Source: Mesorhizobium plurifarium
GTDB lineage: Bacteria; Pseudomonadota; Alphaproteobacteria; Rhizobiales; Rhizobiaceae
Assembly (NCBI GenBank): GCA_000824785.1
Contig: CCNB01000016.1
Span: forward strand, 46,915 to 110,914
Direction of reading: 5' to 3'
DNA length: 64,000 nucleotides
A program made the translations under genes and the position numbers. Positions 1-8,138 of the stretch are shown one piece after another. The notes beneath the pieces were generated by a model that saw only the letters and a list, made by a program, of their open reading frames with translations, was not told the origin of the DNA and searched no databases. Within the stretch, counting starts at the first letter, position 1, and each line of letters begins with the position of its first letter.

Positions 1-3
1 TCA

Positions 4-327
4 TCAGCCCCGGGGACGGGACGCCTTTTCGGCGATGCCCGAGCGGCCGGTGCGGCCCTCGAGCTCCTTCAGCACATCGTCCAGCGGAATGCCCGCTATG
101 CCGAGGACGACCAGCCAATGATACAGAAGATCGGCACTTTCCGAAACGAGCGCCTGCCTGTCGCCACGGATGGCGGCGATTACGGTTTCGACCGCTTCTT
201 CGCCGAGCTTCTGCGCCGCCTTGTCCACGCCCTTGGCGAACAGTTTCGCCGTCCATGAGTCCGGGTCGCCGGAATGGGCGCGCTGATGAATGATCTGTTC
301 CAGCTCGGCGAGCGAAAAGTCTGCCAT
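4..327 (-). CDS. hisE: Phosphoribosyl-ATP pyrophosphatase HisE
   Basis: Hydrolyses phosphoribosyl-ATP to phosphoribosyl-AMP and pyrophosphate, the second step of histidine synthesis, in the cytoplasm. The 107-aa protein is all-helical and MazG-like. The metal-binding signature is visible as KLGEEAVET (residues 40-48) with a second acidic helix, SESADLLYH (62-70). Length is normal for free-standing HisE. It is the last his gene seen here, lying 9 bp after hisF on the same strand, so it is probably cotranscribed with hisB-H-A-F. Any further downstream gene of the operon lies outside the window. Confidence 0.95.
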   Translation of the reverse strand: MADFSLAELEQIIHQRAHSGDPDSWTAKLFAKGVDKAAQKLGEEAVETVIAAIRGDRQALVSESADLLYHWLVVLGIAGIPLDDVLKELEGRTGRSGIAEKASRPRG

Positions 328-336
328 AACAGCTAT

Positions 337-1128
337 TTATGCCCCACGGGCCGCCAAGTCCAGCCGCATCGGCAGGCCGGCTTTGGCCATATGCGCCTTG
401 GCCTCGGCGATCGTGTAGGTGCCGAAATGGAAGATCGAGGCGGCAAGCACGGCGCCGGCATGGCCGTCGCGGATGCCTTCGACGAGGTGATCGAGCGTTC
501 CGACGCCGCCCGATGCGATCACCGGCACGCGCACGGCATCGGCGATCGCCCGGGTGAGCGCAATGTCGTAGCCCGCCTTGGTGCCGTCGCGGTCCATCGA
601 GGTCAAAAGAATCTCGCCGGCGCCGCGCTCGACCATGCGCCTGGCGAAGTCGACAGCGTCGATGCCGGTCTTCTCGCGCCCGCCATGGGTGAAGATCTCC
701 CAGCGGTCGGCCTCGCCCTTCGCCGACACCTTCTTGGCGTCGATCGCCACGACGATGCACTGGTTGCCGAACTTGTCGGCCGCTTCCGCGACGAAATCCG
801 GGTTCTTCACCGCCGCCGTGTTGATCGACACCTTGTCGGCGCCGGCCAGCAGCAGCCTGCGGATATCGGCCACCTGGCGCACGCCGCCGCCGACGGTGAG
901 CGGCATGAAGCACTGCTCGGCCGTACGGGCGACGACGTCGAAGATCGTCTCGCGGTTGTCGGACGATGCGGTGATGTCGAGGAAGCAGAGCTCGTCGGCG
1001 CCCGCGGCGTCATACGCCTTGGCGGCTTCCACGGGGTCGCCGGCATCGACAAGGTCGACGAAATTGACGCCCTTGACGACGCGGCCGTTCTTGACGTCGA
1101 GGCAAGGGATGACGCGGGCCTTCAGCAT
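337..1128 (-). CDS. hisF: Imidazole glycerol phosphate synthase subunit HisF
   Basis: Cyclase subunit of IGP synthase. It uses ammonia from HisH to convert PRFAR to imidazole glycerol phosphate and AICAR. The 263-aa (beta/alpha)8 barrel starts MLKARVIPCLDV; the two catalytic aspartates are D11 and D130, and the second phosphate-binding half has TSMDRDG near residue 177. The reading frame stays open upstream, but the ATG at 1128 is chosen because the family N-terminus begins there. That ATG overlaps the stop of the arginase-like gene by one base (TGATG), which suggests translational coupling. Partner HisH is encoded about 2 kb upstream in the same operon. Confidence 0.96.
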   Translation of the reverse strand: MLKARVIPCLDVKNGRVVKGVNFVDLVDAGDPVEAAKAYDAAGADELCFLDITASSDNRETIFDVVARTAEQCFMPLTVGGGVRQVADIRRLLLAGADKVSINTAAVKNPDFVAEAADKFGNQCIVVAIDAKKVSAKGEADRWEIFTHGGREKTGIDAVDFARRMVERGAGEILLTSMDRDGTKAGYDIALTRAIADAVRVPVIASGGVGTLDHLVEGIRDGHAGAVLAASIFHFGTYTIAEAKAHMAKAGLPMRLDLAARGA

Positions 1129-1967
1129 CACTTGCCCTCCAGCGTCGAGAGCAGGTCGACCACCAGCTCGCCGACCAGCGGCGGCACGTCGCCCTTGGGA
1201 TCGAAGGCCGGATCGTAGGCGGAGATGGTGAGCCCGGCGATGGCGAGCGGGCCGGCGAGGCCGCACATCGCGGTGCGCACCTGCTCCGGCGCCGGACCGC
1301 CGGGCGTGGTGTAGCGGTTGGCCTGCAGCTTCTCGGGGTCGTGCACGTCGAGGTCGACATGCATGTGGACCTGCCGCGCGCCGTCGGCTTTCAGCCGTTG
1401 CGCAGCAGCCTTCCAGTCGGGACACTCGGTCCGGATGATCGGCAGCTTTTCCAGCAGTTCCTTCTCCGCGCTGTCGAGGTCGCGCGCATTGACCAGAACG
1501 CAGCGCGACGGGTCGACCGGCTTGAAGCCCGGAATCTGTGTCGCCATCGCTCGCCAGCAGAGGCCGAGCGCGGTCGCCAGCGCCATGCCGTCGAGAAAGC
1601 CCGTCGTGGTGGTTTCCGGCGTGTTGAGGTCGCCATGCTGGTCGGCCCAGATGATGGCGTCGGCGCCGGCACCTGCCACGGCGCCGGCGGCGGTCAGGCA
1701 GTTGCCTGCCAGCACGATTGGAAACCGCTTCTTGTCCAACGCCATGCGGACTTCGCCCGAAACGGCGTTGCAGACGGCAAATCCGGTGCCGATCTCGCGC
1801 TCTTCTTCGTCCTCGACCACCTTGCCGATGTCGTTCACCTCGACATCGTGGCCGGCGAGCTTCAACGCCTCGGCCAGCCCGCCCGAGATCAGCGCGTCCG
1901 GGCCTTGGCCGCAGCCGCCGTGGAAGTGGCCGCTGTCATAGGAAGCCAGGATGATCGAAATGTTCAC
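1128..1967 (-). CDS. Arginase/agmatinase-family protein inside the his operon
   Basis: 279-aa ureohydrolase-fold protein between hisA and hisF, overlapping both (GTG start shares 4 bp with the hisA stop). Manganese-ligand motifs are partly kept: WADQHGDLN at 107-115 supplies D109, H111 and D113, and HVDLDVHDP at 203-211 supplies D205 and D207. The usual first His ligand (GGDH box) is replaced by GNC at 88-90, so one metal site may be altered. Placement suggests a role linked to histidine or the AICAR/guanidino pool, but the sequence does not give the substrate. Formiminoglutamase, agmatinase or a non-catalytic role are all possible. Confidence 0.8.
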   Translation of the reverse strand: MNISIILASYDSGHFHGGCGQGPDALISGGLAEALKLAGHDVEVNDIGKVVEDEEEREIGTGFAVCNAVSGEVRMALDKKRFPIVLAGNCLTAAGAVAGAGADAIIWADQHGDLNTPETTTTGFLDGMALATALGLCWRAMATQIPGFKPVDPSRCVLVNARDLDSAEKELLEKLPIIRTECPDWKAAAQRLKADGARQVHMHVDLDVHDPEKLQANRYTTPGGPAPEQVRTAMCGLAGPLAIAGLTISAYDPAFDPKGDVPPLVGELVVDLLSTLEGK

Positions 1968-2710
1968 TGTTCTGCCTCCGCCCGCTCGCCGCGCAGGATC
2001 GCCAGCGCCTCGGCCGGGTCGATACGTCCGTCATATAGGGCGCGGCCCGAGATCGCGCCTTCCAGTTTTTTCGCATCGGGCATGGTCATGCGCACGATGT
2101 CGGCGATCGAGGCGAGGCCGCCGGATGCGATCACCGGGATGGACACCGCCTCTGCCAGGCTGATCGTCGAATCCCAGTTGATGCCGGAAAGCACGCCGTC
2201 GCGGTCGATGTCGGTGTAGATGATGGCGGCCACACCGGCGCCCTCGAATTTCTTGGCGAGCTCGATGACGCCGAGCTCGGAGGCCTCCGCCCAGCCTTCG
2301 ACCGCCACCTTGCCGCCCTTGGCGTCGATGCCGACGGCGACCTTGCCGGGAAAAGCCTTGCAGGCTTGCTTGACCAGCTCCGGCTCGCGCACCGCGATCG
2401 TGCCGAGGATAACGCGGGCGAGTCCACGATCCAGCCAGTCCTCGATCTGCGGCAGGGTTCGGATGCCGCCGCCGAGCTGCACCGGGTTCTTCGTCGCCTT
2501 GAGGATGGCGCCGACCGCCGCGGAGTTGACGCTCTGGCCCTTGAAGGCGCCGTTCAGGTCGACGACGTGCAGCCATTCGAAACCCTGGTCCTCGAAGGCC
2601 TTGGCCTGCGCGCCGGGATCGTCGTTGTAGATGGTGGCGGTGGCCATGTCGCCGTGCTTCAGGCGCACGCATTGACCGTCCTTGAGGTCTATCGCCGGAA
2701 ACAGGATCAT
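1964..2710 (-). CDS. hisA: ProFAR isomerase HisA
   Basis: Amadori isomerase converting ProFAR to PRFAR, the substrate of HisHF. The 248-aa barrel begins MILFPAIDLKDG with catalytic Asp8. The second catalytic Asp is D129 (VGIDAKGG), followed by YTDIDRDGVLSG near 165-176, the phosphate-binding half. HisA and HisF are homologous, so the assignment rests on the HisA-type N-terminus and on HisF being encoded nearby. It starts 3 bp downstream of the DUF1330 gene and overlaps the arginase-like gene by 4 bp. Confidence 0.96.
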   Translation of the reverse strand: MILFPAIDLKDGQCVRLKHGDMATATIYNDDPGAQAKAFEDQGFEWLHVVDLNGAFKGQSVNSAAVGAILKATKNPVQLGGGIRTLPQIEDWLDRGLARVILGTIAVREPELVKQACKAFPGKVAVGIDAKGGKVAVEGWAEASELGVIELAKKFEGAGVAAIIYTDIDRDGVLSGINWDSTISLAEAVSIPVIASGGLASIADIVRMTMPDAKKLEGAISGRALYDGRIDPAEALAILRGERAEAEQ

Positions 2711-2713
2711 GGG

Positions 2714-3004
2714 TCAGGCGCCCTCGACGATGACGAAATGGCCGGTCGAAGCGGCAAGCCGGAACTTCGAGGCATGCTGGTATTCAGGCGAATGATAGCA
2801 TTCGATCGCCTTGTCGTAGCTGTCGAACTCGACCAGCACGTGCCGGTTGCCGGTCGCTCCTTCCGGGCTCTCGTAGCGGCCCGCGCGGACCGTGAACTTC
2901 GCGCCGTATTTCGCGAAGGCGACGGCATTCGATTCGATATACTGCTTGTAGACGTCGGGATCGCGGACGTCGATCATCGCCATCCAATAGCCCTTCTTGC
3001 TCAT
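2714..3004 (-). CDS. DUF1330 family protein
   Basis: 96-aa protein with the dimeric alpha/beta-barrel (ferredoxin-like) pattern of DUF1330: N-terminal GYWMAMIDVRDPDVYKQY, then a central strand ending HVLVEFDSYDKAIECYHSPEY. No transmembrane segment or signal peptide. It sits between hisH (1 bp gap) and hisA (3 bp gap), so it is part of the operon transcript. No enzymatic activity is established for this family that I can apply; a small-ligand-binding or oxygenase-like role is only a fold-based guess. Confidence 0.85.
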   Translation of the reverse strand: MSKKGYWMAMIDVRDPDVYKQYIESNAVAFAKYGAKFTVRAGRYESPEGATGNRHVLVEFDSYDKAIECYHSPEYQHASKFRLAASTGHFVIVEGA

Positions 3005-3005
3005 T

Positions 3006-3656
3006 TCAGGGCCTCCATTTCAGGAAATTGGTGATCAGCGCCAGGCCGAGCGCCTGGCTCTTTTCGGGATGGAACTGCGTGCCGGCGAGGTTGTCGCGCG
3101 CCACCGCCGCCGTCACCGCGCCGCCATAGTCGGCGGTCGCCACGATCTCCGCCGGGTTCTTCGCATCCAGGTGGTAGGAATGGACGAAATAGGCGTGCAG
3201 CCCTTTCGGGCCGGTCTCGATGCCGGAAAACAGCGGATGCGGGCGGGCGAGCTCGATCGTGTTCCAGCCGATCTGCGGGATCTTCAGCGCGGGATCGGAC
3301 GGCGTGATCTCCTTGACGTCGCCGGCGATCCAGCCGAGGCCCTTGGTCACGGTCTTTTCCAACCCGCGTTCCGACATCAGCTGCATGCCGACGCAGATGC
3401 CGAGGAACGGCCGCCCTTTGCGAAGCGCGGCTTCCTCCACCGCCTCCCACATGCCAGGCACCGCATGCAGGCCGGCGGCGCAGTCGGCATAGGCGCCGAC
3501 GCCCGGCAGCACGATGCGGTCGGCGGAACGCACGCGCTCGGCGTCGGCCGTCAGCTCTATGGACGCTGCAAGGCCCGCCTCATGCGCGGCGCGCTCGAAG
3601 GCCTTGGTGGCCGAGCGCAGATTGCCCGAGCCGTAGTCGATGATGGCTACCCGCAT
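3006..3656 (-). CDS. hisH: Imidazole glycerol phosphate synthase subunit HisH
   Basis: Class I glutamine amidotransferase subunit that feeds ammonia to HisF. The 216-aa protein has the nucleophile Cys88 in GICVGMQ and the His196/Glu198 pair in FHPEKS, completing the catalytic triad. The N-terminus MRVAIIDYGSGNLRS is typical. Its start codon is 1 bp from the DUF2628 gene stop, consistent with one transcript from hisB to hisE. Confidence 0.96.
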   Translation of the reverse strand: MRVAIIDYGSGNLRSATKAFERAAHEAGLAASIELTADAERVRSADRIVLPGVGAYADCAAGLHAVPGMWEAVEEAALRKGRPFLGICVGMQLMSERGLEKTVTKGLGWIAGDVKEITPSDPALKIPQIGWNTIELARPHPLFSGIETGPKGLHAYFVHSYHLDAKNPAEIVATADYGGAVTAAVARDNLAGTQFHPEKSQALGLALITNFLKWRP

Positions 3657-3657
3657 G

Positions 3658-4131
3658 TCAGGGCCTTCCAGGCATATGGGTCAGGCCGAGCGCCATGCCT
3701 GTCTGTGGCGGACGTGCCTGGGATGCATCCGGCACGATGCGCGGCAGGGCCGGCTGCTCTTCGCTCTCCCCGCCGGCTTCCAGCGCGTGGCGCGTCTCAG
3801 CATCGGCGAGATTGCCAGCCTCGACCACGCCCCATTCGCGCCAGCCGCGCCGCCGCAGCGAAGCGATGCGCAGGGCCTGGCCTTCGAAGCCGATATAGAG
3901 CGAGACCAGCAGCGACAGCAGCGATCCCGTCCCTTCGAGCCCCAGCCGCTCGCCGGCCACCGACAGGATAGCCATGACGATGAAGGTCAGGGCCGCCTCG
4001 ATCCACATCCGGTGCCAGGCGAGCCAGAGCGGCGCGACCAGGAAACCCAGCCAGGTGAAGCTGTCGCGCACGAAACTTGCGTCCTCGCCCTTGTCGCCGG
4101 GCGGCGGCGTCATCACGACATAGATCGCCAT
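3658..4131 (-). CDS. DUF2628 small membrane protein
   Basis: 157-aa protein with an N-terminal soluble stretch (MAIYVVMTPPPGDKGEDASF), then a hydrophobic region of about residues 28-85 that can form two to three membrane helices, and a polar proline-rich tail. This matches DUF2628 inner-membrane proteins. It lies between hisB and hisH, 4 bp after hisB, an arrangement I recall from other Rhizobiales. Function unknown; it is presumably cotranscribed with histidine genes without a demonstrated role in the pathway. Confidence 0.82.
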   Translation of the reverse strand: MAIYVVMTPPPGDKGEDASFVRDSFTWLGFLVAPLWLAWHRMWIEAALTFIVMAILSVAGERLGLEGTGSLLSLLVSLYIGFEGQALRIASLRRRGWREWGVVEAGNLADAETRHALEAGGESEEQPALPRIVPDASQARPPQTGMALGLTHMPGRP

Positions 4132-4135
4132 AGGG

Positions 4136-4732
4136 CTATCCTTTCAGGGATCCCTTGGTGGACGGCACCGCATCGGGCTGGCGCGGATCGGGCTCGAGCG
4201 CCGCGCGCAACGCCCGCGCCACCGCCTTGAAGCAGGTTTCGGCGATATGATGGTTGTTGGCGCCGTAATGGTTGGTCACATGCAGCGTGATGCCGGCATT
4301 CTGCGCCAGCGCCTGGAAGAACTCGCGCACCAGCTCCGTGTCGAACGTGCCGATCTTCGGCGACGAGAAGGCGACGTTCCAGACCAGGAAGGGCCGGCCG
4401 GAGACGTCGATCGCCGCCCTGGTCAGCGTCTCGTCCATGGCAAGGTCGATCGAGGCATAGCGCATGATGCCGCGCCGCTCGCCCAGCGCCTTGCTCAAGG
4501 CCTGGCCGATCGCGATGCCGGTGTCCTCGACCGTGTGGTGGTCGTCGATATGCAGGTCGCCCTTGGCCTTGATGGTCATGTCGACCAGTGAATGCCGCGA
4601 CAGCTGGTCGAGCATATGGTCGAAGAAGCCGACGCCGGTCGAAATGTCGGATTTTCCCTTGCCGTCGACATCGACGGAGACCGAAATCTCGGTTTCCTTG
4701 GTCTTGCGGCTGACTTCGGCCGAACGCGTCAT
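4136..4732 (-). CDS. hisB: Imidazoleglycerol-phosphate dehydratase HisB
   Basis: Manganese-dependent dehydratase that turns imidazole glycerol phosphate into imidazole acetol phosphate. The 198-aa protein is monofunctional (no phosphatase domain), as usual outside enterobacteria. Both duplicated metal-binding motifs are seen: DDHHTVEDTG (63-72) and NNHHIAETCF (159-168). It is first in the minus-strand his operon, and its promoter must lie in the 218-bp divergent gap before hslV. Confidence 0.97.
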   Translation of the reverse strand: MTRSAEVSRKTKETEISVSVDVDGKGKSDISTGVGFFDHMLDQLSRHSLVDMTIKAKGDLHIDDHHTVEDTGIAIGQALSKALGERRGIMRYASIDLAMDETLTRAAIDVSGRPFLVWNVAFSSPKIGTFDTELVREFFQALAQNAGITLHVTNHYGANNHHIAETCFKAVARALRAALEPDPRQPDAVPSTKGSLKG

Positions 4733-4950
4733 CGCTCTGTCCTTGTTGCCCTGTTCGGAGGCGCCGGGGCTTGAAAACGAAAGCCTTCTATCAGCATGAT
4801 CCAGCGATTGCCAGTTGCCATTCCGGTCGCCATCGGCCTCGGCCGAGGGGCGGTTTGCAATCGTTGGCCCTATGCATACATATGGCCGATCAAACTTACT
4901 CGTACCGCGCCAATCGCCTTTTCAAGGGATAGCGCGAATCGGAGCAGAAC

Positions 4951-5502
4951 ATGTCGAATGAACTCACCATGCACGCCACGACCATCATCAGCGTGCGCAA
5001 GGGCAACAAGGTCGTGATCGCCGGCGACGGCCAGGTCAGCCTGGGCCAGACGATCATGAAGGGCAATGCCCGCAAGGTGCGCCGCATCGGCAAGGGCGGC
5101 AGCGTCATTGCCGGCTTCGCCGGCGCCACCGCCGACGCCTTCACTTTGCTCGAGCGGCTCGAAGCCAAGCTCGAGCAATATCCCGACCAGCTGACGCGCG
5201 CCTGCGTCGAGCTCGCCAAGGACTGGCGCACCGACCGCTATCTGCGCCGCCTGGAAGCCATGATGCTGGTCGCCGACAAGTCGGTCTCGCTGGCGCTGAC
5301 CGGCAATGGCGACGTGCTCGAGCCCGAACATGGCGTCATGGCCATCGGCTCCGGCGGCAACTACGCGCTTGCCGCGGCCCGCGCCCTCATCGACACCGAC
5401 AAGGACGCCGAGGAGATCGCCCGCAAGGCCATGCAGATCGCGTCCGACATCTGCGTCTACACCAACAACAATTTCGTTGTCGAAACGCTCGACGCCGCCT
5501 GA
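4951..5502 (+). CDS. hslV: ATP-dependent protease subunit HslV
   Basis: Proteolytic core of the HslUV (ClpYQ) protease, a dodecamer that degrades misfolded and regulatory proteins. The catalytic N-terminal threonine is T10 (MHA/TTIISVRK), so the first nine residues must be removed. The Lys33 equivalent is K42, and GDGQVSLGQTIMKG is the family signature. 183 aa, normal. Its ATPase partner hslU lies 1.2 kb downstream with two small genes between, an arrangement typical of rhizobia. Confidence 0.97.
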   Translation: MSNELTMHATTIISVRKGNKVVIAGDGQVSLGQTIMKGNARKVRRIGKGGSVIAGFAGATADAFTLLERLEAKLEQYPDQLTRACVELAKDWRTDRYLRRLEAMMLVADKSVSLALTGNGDVLEPEHGVMAIGSGGNYALAAARALIDTDKDAEEIARKAMQIASDICVYTNNNFVVETLDAA

Positions 5503-5525
5503 GGTCCGTGATCGGGGAGGAGATC

Positions 5526-6050
5526 ATGGTCGATCAGGAACATAGCTACGATTTTCGGCCGGTCACGGAAAAGGACCTGCCGTTGATCGCCCGGTGGCTG
5601 CGCGAGTCGCATGTCGCTGAGTGGTGGGACGATCCGGACAAGGAGATCGCCGAGATCCGCGAGCATATCGAGTCGGTCTCGGTGGAGCCGCTGATCGTCG
5701 AACTCGACGGCAGGCCGATTGCCTACCTGCAAAGCTACGATCCGCATATGGAGGACGATCACCCCTATGCGGATCAGCCTTTCGGCACGCTTGGCATCGA
5801 TCTGTCGATCGGTCCGCCGGAGCTGGTCGGCATCGGCCATGGCTCGGCCATCGTGCGCCAGTTCGTCGAGGAATTGTTCGAGGAGGGCGCGCCGCGCGTC
5901 ATCATCGATCCGCATCCCGACAATGGCCGCGCCATCCGCGCCTATGAGAAGGCCGGCTTCAGGCCGATCGGCCGCAGGCATTCGCAATATGGGGACGTCG
6001 TGCTGATGGCTGTCGATACGGCCGAGGACGACGAAAATCTAGGGGACTGA
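5526..6050 (+). CDS. GNAT acetyltransferase, AAC(6')-like
   Basis: 174-aa GNAT-fold acetyltransferase. The start at 5526 is preceded by GGGGAGGAG (5514-5522); the frame is open to 5508 but has no better ribosome site. Residues about 10-30 (RPVTEKDLPLIARWLRE) and the C-terminal DPHPDNGRAIRAYEKAGF, the acetyl-CoA-binding end of the fold, resemble aminoglycoside 6'-N-acetyltransferases. Being between hslV and hslU argues for a housekeeping gene, not mobile resistance. The substrate could be an aminoglycoside-like compound, a siderophore (IucB/RhbD-like) or a protein; the sequence does not decide. Confidence 0.85.
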   Translation: MVDQEHSYDFRPVTEKDLPLIARWLRESHVAEWWDDPDKEIAEIREHIESVSVEPLIVELDGRPIAYLQSYDPHMEDDHPYADQPFGTLGIDLSIGPPELVGIGHGSAIVRQFVEELFEEGAPRVIIDPHPDNGRAIRAYEKAGFRPIGRRHSQYGDVVLMAVDTAEDDENLGD

Positions 6051-6054
6051 TTGA

Positions 6055-6654
6055 ATGACCGCATCCGGAGAGGACAAGACGCTTTCGGCCTATGAGGACA
6101 GCTGGCGCATGGGCCTGCTGCTGGTCCTCGCCTTGATCATCTTCCAGGCGGGCGCCTTGTACGGCATGGGCCATCCGCCGATCTGCACCTGCGGCTACGT
6201 CAAGCTCTGGCACGGCGTGGTCAACAGCTCGGAGAATTCCCAGCACATCGCCGACTGGTACACCTTCTCGCACATCATCCATGGCTTCCTGTTCTATGCG
6301 CTGGCCTGGGCGCTGTTCCCGCGCTCGCCGGTGGGCTTAAGGCTCGCTTTCGCCGTCCTCATCGAAGGCGGCTGGGAGATCCTGGAAAACAGCCCCTTGA
6401 TCATCGACCGCTACCGCGCCGGCACCATCTCGCTCAACTACTACGGCGATTCGATCATCAATTCGGTGTCCGACACGCTGTTCATGGCGCTGGGATTTGT
6501 GATGGCGCGAAAGCTACCTATATGGGTGATCGTGGCCCTGGCGCTCATCTTCGAGCTCGGCACGGGTTACATCATCCGGGACAATCTGACGCTCAACGTG
6601 ATCATGCTGCTGCATCCGTTCGAGTCCATCAGGCAGTGGCAAAGTGGAATTTGA
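6055..6654 (+). CDS. DUF2585 (UPF0314) membrane protein
   Basis: 199-aa protein with about five hydrophobic segments (near residues 20-38, 68-86, 92-110, 137-152, 155-175) and a conserved core including HIIHGFLFYALAW and EGGWEILENSP. This matches the DUF2585/UPF0314 family of alphaproteobacterial membrane proteins. It starts 4 bp after the GNAT gene and ends 5 bp before hslU, so it should be cotranscribed with hslVU. No function is established; nothing visible ties it mechanistically to the protease. Confidence 0.85.
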   Translation: MTASGEDKTLSAYEDSWRMGLLLVLALIIFQAGALYGMGHPPICTCGYVKLWHGVVNSSENSQHIADWYTFSHIIHGFLFYALAWALFPRSPVGLRLAFAVLIEGGWEILENSPLIIDRYRAGTISLNYYGDSIINSVSDTLFMALGFVMARKLPIWVIVALALIFELGTGYIIRDNLTLNVIMLLHPFESIRQWQSGI

Positions 6655-6659
6655 GTAAT

Positions 6660-7970
6660 ATGAGCACCTTCTCCCCCCGCGAAATCGTTTCGGAACTCGA
6701 CCGCTTCATCATCGGCCAGAAGGACGCCAAGCGCGCCGTGGCCATCGCCTTGCGCAACCGCTGGCGCCGCCAGCAGCTGGAAGGCCAGATGCGCGAAGAG
6801 GTGATGCCGAAGAACATCCTGATGATCGGCCCGACCGGCGTCGGCAAGACCGAGATCTCGCGCCGCCTGGCGCGGCTCGCCGGCGCGCCCTTCGTCAAGG
6901 TCGAGGCGACCAAGTTCACCGAGGTCGGCTATGTCGGCCGCGATGTCGAGCAGATCGTGCGCGACCTCGTCGAGGTCGCCATCGGCCTGACCCGCGAGAA
7001 GATGCGCGAGGACGTCGCGGCGCGCGCCCAGATCAACGCCGAGGAACGCGTGCTGGAAGCCCTCGTCGGCAAGACGGCGAGCCCGGCCACGCGGGACAGC
7101 TTCCGCAAGAAGCTGCGCGACGGCGAGCTCGACGACAAGGAGATCGAGATCGAGGTGGCCGACACCGGCACCGGCGGCATGCCCGGCTTCGAGATCCCCG
7201 GCATGCCGGGCGCCAATGTCGGCGTGCTCAACATCAACGACATGCTGTCGAAGGCGATGGGCGGCCGCAGGACCAAGACCCGCAAGACCACGGTGCGCGA
7301 TTCCTACGCGCTGCTGGTCAATGACGAGTCCGACAAGCTGCTCGACCAGGACGAGGTGGTGCGCAGGGCGCTGGAATCGGCCGAGAATGACGGCATCGTC
7401 TTCCTCGACGAGATCGACAAGATCGCCGCCAGGAGCGACATTTCGGGCGGTCCGTCGCGCGAAGGCGTGCAGCGCGACCTGCTGCCGCTCGTCGAAGGCA
7501 CCACGGTCGCGACCAAATATGGGCCGATCAAGACCGACCATATCTTGTTCATCGCTTCGGGCGCCTTCCACGTCTCCAAGCCGTCCGACCTGCTGCCCGA
7601 GCTGCAGGGCCGCCTGCCGATCCGCGTCGAGCTGCGCGCGCTGGAGAAGTCGGATTTCGTGCGTATCCTCACCGAGACCGAAGCGAGCCTCATCAAGCAG
7701 TATATCGCGCTGATGAAGACCGAAGGCGTCGAGCTGACCTTCACCGACGACGCCATCGATTCGCTGGCCGGCATCGCCGTCGAGCTCAACGCCAGCGTCG
7801 AGAACATCGGCGCCCGGCGCCTGCAGACGGTGATGGAGCGCGTGCTGGACGAGATCTCCTACGACGCGCCGGACCGCCACGGCACCCAGGTCACCATCGA
7901 TGCCGCCTATGTCGAGAAGCATGTCGGCGACCTGTCGCGCAACACCGACCTCTCGCGCTTCATCCTTTAA
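6660..7970 (+). CDS. hslU: HslU ATPase subunit of HslUV protease
   Basis: AAA+ unfoldase that unfolds substrates and feeds them to HslV. The 436-aa protein has the N-terminal SPREIVSELDRFIIGQ, Walker A GPTGVGKT (57-64), the inserted I-domain (about 110-240) and Walker B IVFLDEIDK near 250. The C-terminus ends SRFIL, the tail that docks into HslV. The ATG at 6660 follows the DUF2585 stop by 5 bp and matches the family N-terminus; the longer upstream frame is not needed. Confidence 0.97.
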   Translation: MSTFSPREIVSELDRFIIGQKDAKRAVAIALRNRWRRQQLEGQMREEVMPKNILMIGPTGVGKTEISRRLARLAGAPFVKVEATKFTEVGYVGRDVEQIVRDLVEVAIGLTREKMREDVAARAQINAEERVLEALVGKTASPATRDSFRKKLRDGELDDKEIEIEVADTGTGGMPGFEIPGMPGANVGVLNINDMLSKAMGGRRTKTRKTTVRDSYALLVNDESDKLLDQDEVVRRALESAENDGIVFLDEIDKIAARSDISGGPSREGVQRDLLPLVEGTTVATKYGPIKTDHILFIASGAFHVSKPSDLLPELQGRLPIRVELRALEKSDFVRILTETEASLIKQYIALMKTEGVELTFTDDAIDSLAGIAVELNASVENIGARRLQTVMERVLDEISYDAPDRHGTQVTIDAAYVEKHVGDLSRNTDLSRFIL

Positions 7971-8138
7971 GCTCTGTCGTGGTTTCGGGCTGGCCTCGGG
8001 CTGGCCCGAAGCACCCTCCCATGCAAAGTGTGGCCAAATGGAAGCATCTGGCCACCATTCTTGGTGGCGGCTCGAAGCCTTCTCTCGACTCTGCGACGCG
8101 CTTTACCTAGTTTGCCGCGGATTCGAAAGCGGCGGCGT

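Noticed and set aside
337..1425. 99-codon N-terminal extension of hisF
   Set aside because: It overlaps the arginase-like gene and lacks similarity; the ATG at 1128 gives the exact family N-terminus.
4855..4883. Promoter for hslV: TTGCAA, 17 bp, ACATAT; also CTTGAAAA near 4769 as a heat-shock -35
   Set aside because: The -10 is weak and no matching sigma-32 -10 lies at the right distance, so neither is supported enough to list.
5526..6050. Acquired aminoglycoside resistance gene
   Set aside because: The AAC(6')-like gene is embedded in the hslVU operon with normal composition and no mobile element, so a resident gene is more likely.
6567..7922. Long open frame antisense to hslU
   Set aside because: Its composition is the mirror of hslU codons in high-GC DNA, it has no recognisable motif, and hslU is certain. 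Similar mirrors opposite iolD, hisF and the transporter genes were rejected for the same reason.
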